In this document: piece by piece, positions 6,169 through 6,800 of the stretch
Numbering within the stretch: the stretch's first letter is position 1
Layout of the letters: each line of letters begins with the position of its first letter
Assembly: GCA_937904535.1 (NCBI GenBank)
Contig: CALELC010000331.1
Span: 1-6,800, forward strand
Length of the DNA: 6,800 nucleotides
Direction: 5' to 3'
From: an uncultured Planctomycetaceae bacterium
GTDB taxonomy: Bacteria; Planctomycetota; Planctomycetia; Pirellulales; Pirellulaceae
Notes under the pieces: generated by a model
The model's database searches: none
Told to the model about the DNA's origin: nothing
The model's input: only the letters and a program-made list of their open reading frames with translations
Translations under genes and position numbers: made by a program

Positions 6169-6800
6169 ATGATCTCGCCCCGCAGCCGAACGGATCACGT
6201 CCCTGCCCCCGTTTTGTTTCGCTTGCCCAACCTGCAACCGCGCGAAGCAGCACCGGCAATCGAACCAACCGTGCAGGCAACGGCTACGGCGCAACCGATG
6301 ACGGCTGCTCCGCCGCTTGCGAGCCCACCGCCGACGGCGACTCACTTGGCAACGCCATTTCCGCCTCAGCCAAACGCTGCAGTTTTCGCCCAGCCGCACC
6401 GGCAACCACTCACCGCCCGCTTCCGAGAACTCGGCGGCGTGCTGATCGCACATCGCGATTTGCTCACCAAACCCCAGGTGATGCTCGGCCTGATGCTGCT
6501 CGTCGCCTTTGGCGCCTGGTTGGCGGGCCGTCAGACCGCGGTGCGTTCAGCAGTCGGGGCTGCCGATGCACTGGCTGCCGATACCACCGTTCACACGGCT
6601 CCGAGTGAGACCGCTCCTGAGCTAAACAGCCCCGTCCAGACGCAGCCTGAACCAGCCGACGCTGGGGTAGCACCGCAACCGTCTGAATCCGAACCGAGCG
6701 TTGCGATGGCTGAGGAGGGCGCCGATTTCTACGTCCCCGAAGAAGAGCCCACGCCGCAGCTCGCTGCAGCGGGCACAGCCCCGCCTGCCGATGAACCGCC
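6169..6800 (+). CDS. proline-rich single-pass membrane protein, partial (continues past the right edge)
   Basis: I do not recognise this protein. The frame is open to the window end (210 codons plus two bases from this start) with strong G/C bias at third positions. It has a Pro/Ala-rich, presumably cytoplasmic N-terminal part of about 100 residues, then one transmembrane segment VMLGLMLLVAFGAWLAG (about residues 104-120), then an acidic, Pro/Glu/Ala/Thr-rich linker that runs out of the window (for example YVPEEEPTPQ). A short basic inside segment, one helix and a Pro/Glu spacer is the layout of SPOR-, TolA- or TonB-type proteins, whose folded domain would come later, but no such domain is visible. 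The start is set by AAGGA (6156-6160), which lies eight bases before this ATG. The in-frame ATG at 6160 overlaps that site and is less likely. It is divergent from dnaN. Confidence 0.65.
   Translation, partial: MISPRSRTDHVPAPVLFRLPNLQPREAAPAIEPTVQATATAQPMTAAPPLASPPPTATHLATPFPPQPNAAVFAQPHRQPLTARFRELGGVLIAHRDLLTKPQVMLGLMLLVAFGAWLAGRQTAVRSAVGAADALAADTTVHTAPSETAPELNSPVQTQPEPADAGVAPQPSESEPSVAMAEEGADFYVPEEEPTPQLAAAGTAPPADEP

Noticed and set aside
6002..6280. Minus-strand 92-residue open frame with the repeat LEDF/LEDL
   Set aside because: The repeat comes from the DNA repeat AAATCCTC 45 bases apart. There is no recognisable domain, and the frame overlaps the better-supported rightward gene.
6096..6608. 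Plus-strand 170-residue open frame
   Set aside because: It overlaps, in another frame, the gene starting at 6169. That gene has a transmembrane helix, a ribosome site and an open frame to the window end; this one has only Arg/Ser/Pro-rich shadow sequence.

Overview
This window is ordinary chromosomal DNA from a GC-rich bacterium (roughly 60% GC in the genes). I suspect a planctomycete of the Pirellulaceae type, though the sequence does not prove it. The clues are a Tat-exported beta-propeller (NHL-type) protein, a long-form NfeD protease, mostly absent or weak Shine-Dalgarno sites, and short operons facing in different directions. There is no insertion sequence, phage gene, CRISPR array, tRNA or rRNA that I can support.

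Layout from left to right. A complete NADP-type glutamate dehydrogenase gene (gdhA, minus strand) comes first. Upstream of it on the same strand is a gene for a Tat-secreted six-bladed-propeller protein. The 197-base divergent region after that carries an extended -10 promoter for a rightward gene encoding a membrane-bound ClpP-class serine protease of the NfeD family. That gene ends six bases from a converging leftward pair, dnaN (beta sliding clamp) followed by a small DUF721/DciA-like gene (predicted replicative-helicase loader). Then comes a non-coding region of about 440 bases that is less GC-rich than its surroundings and holds small repeats and stem-loops. The window ends inside a rightward gene, open to the right edge, for a proline-rich single-pass membrane protein that I do not recognise.

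The genes form three functional themes: nitrogen assimilation (gdhA), envelope and membrane quality control (NfeD protease, perhaps the exported propeller protein), and DNA replication (dnaN with dciA). The replication pair is the most informative piece of context. It puts a clamp gene and a helicase-loader gene in one probable transcription unit, beside an intergenic region worth checking for origin or control function. I found no clear new biological system. The best leads are the dnaN-dciA pairing, the region upstream of dnaN, and the unidentified membrane protein that leaves the window.
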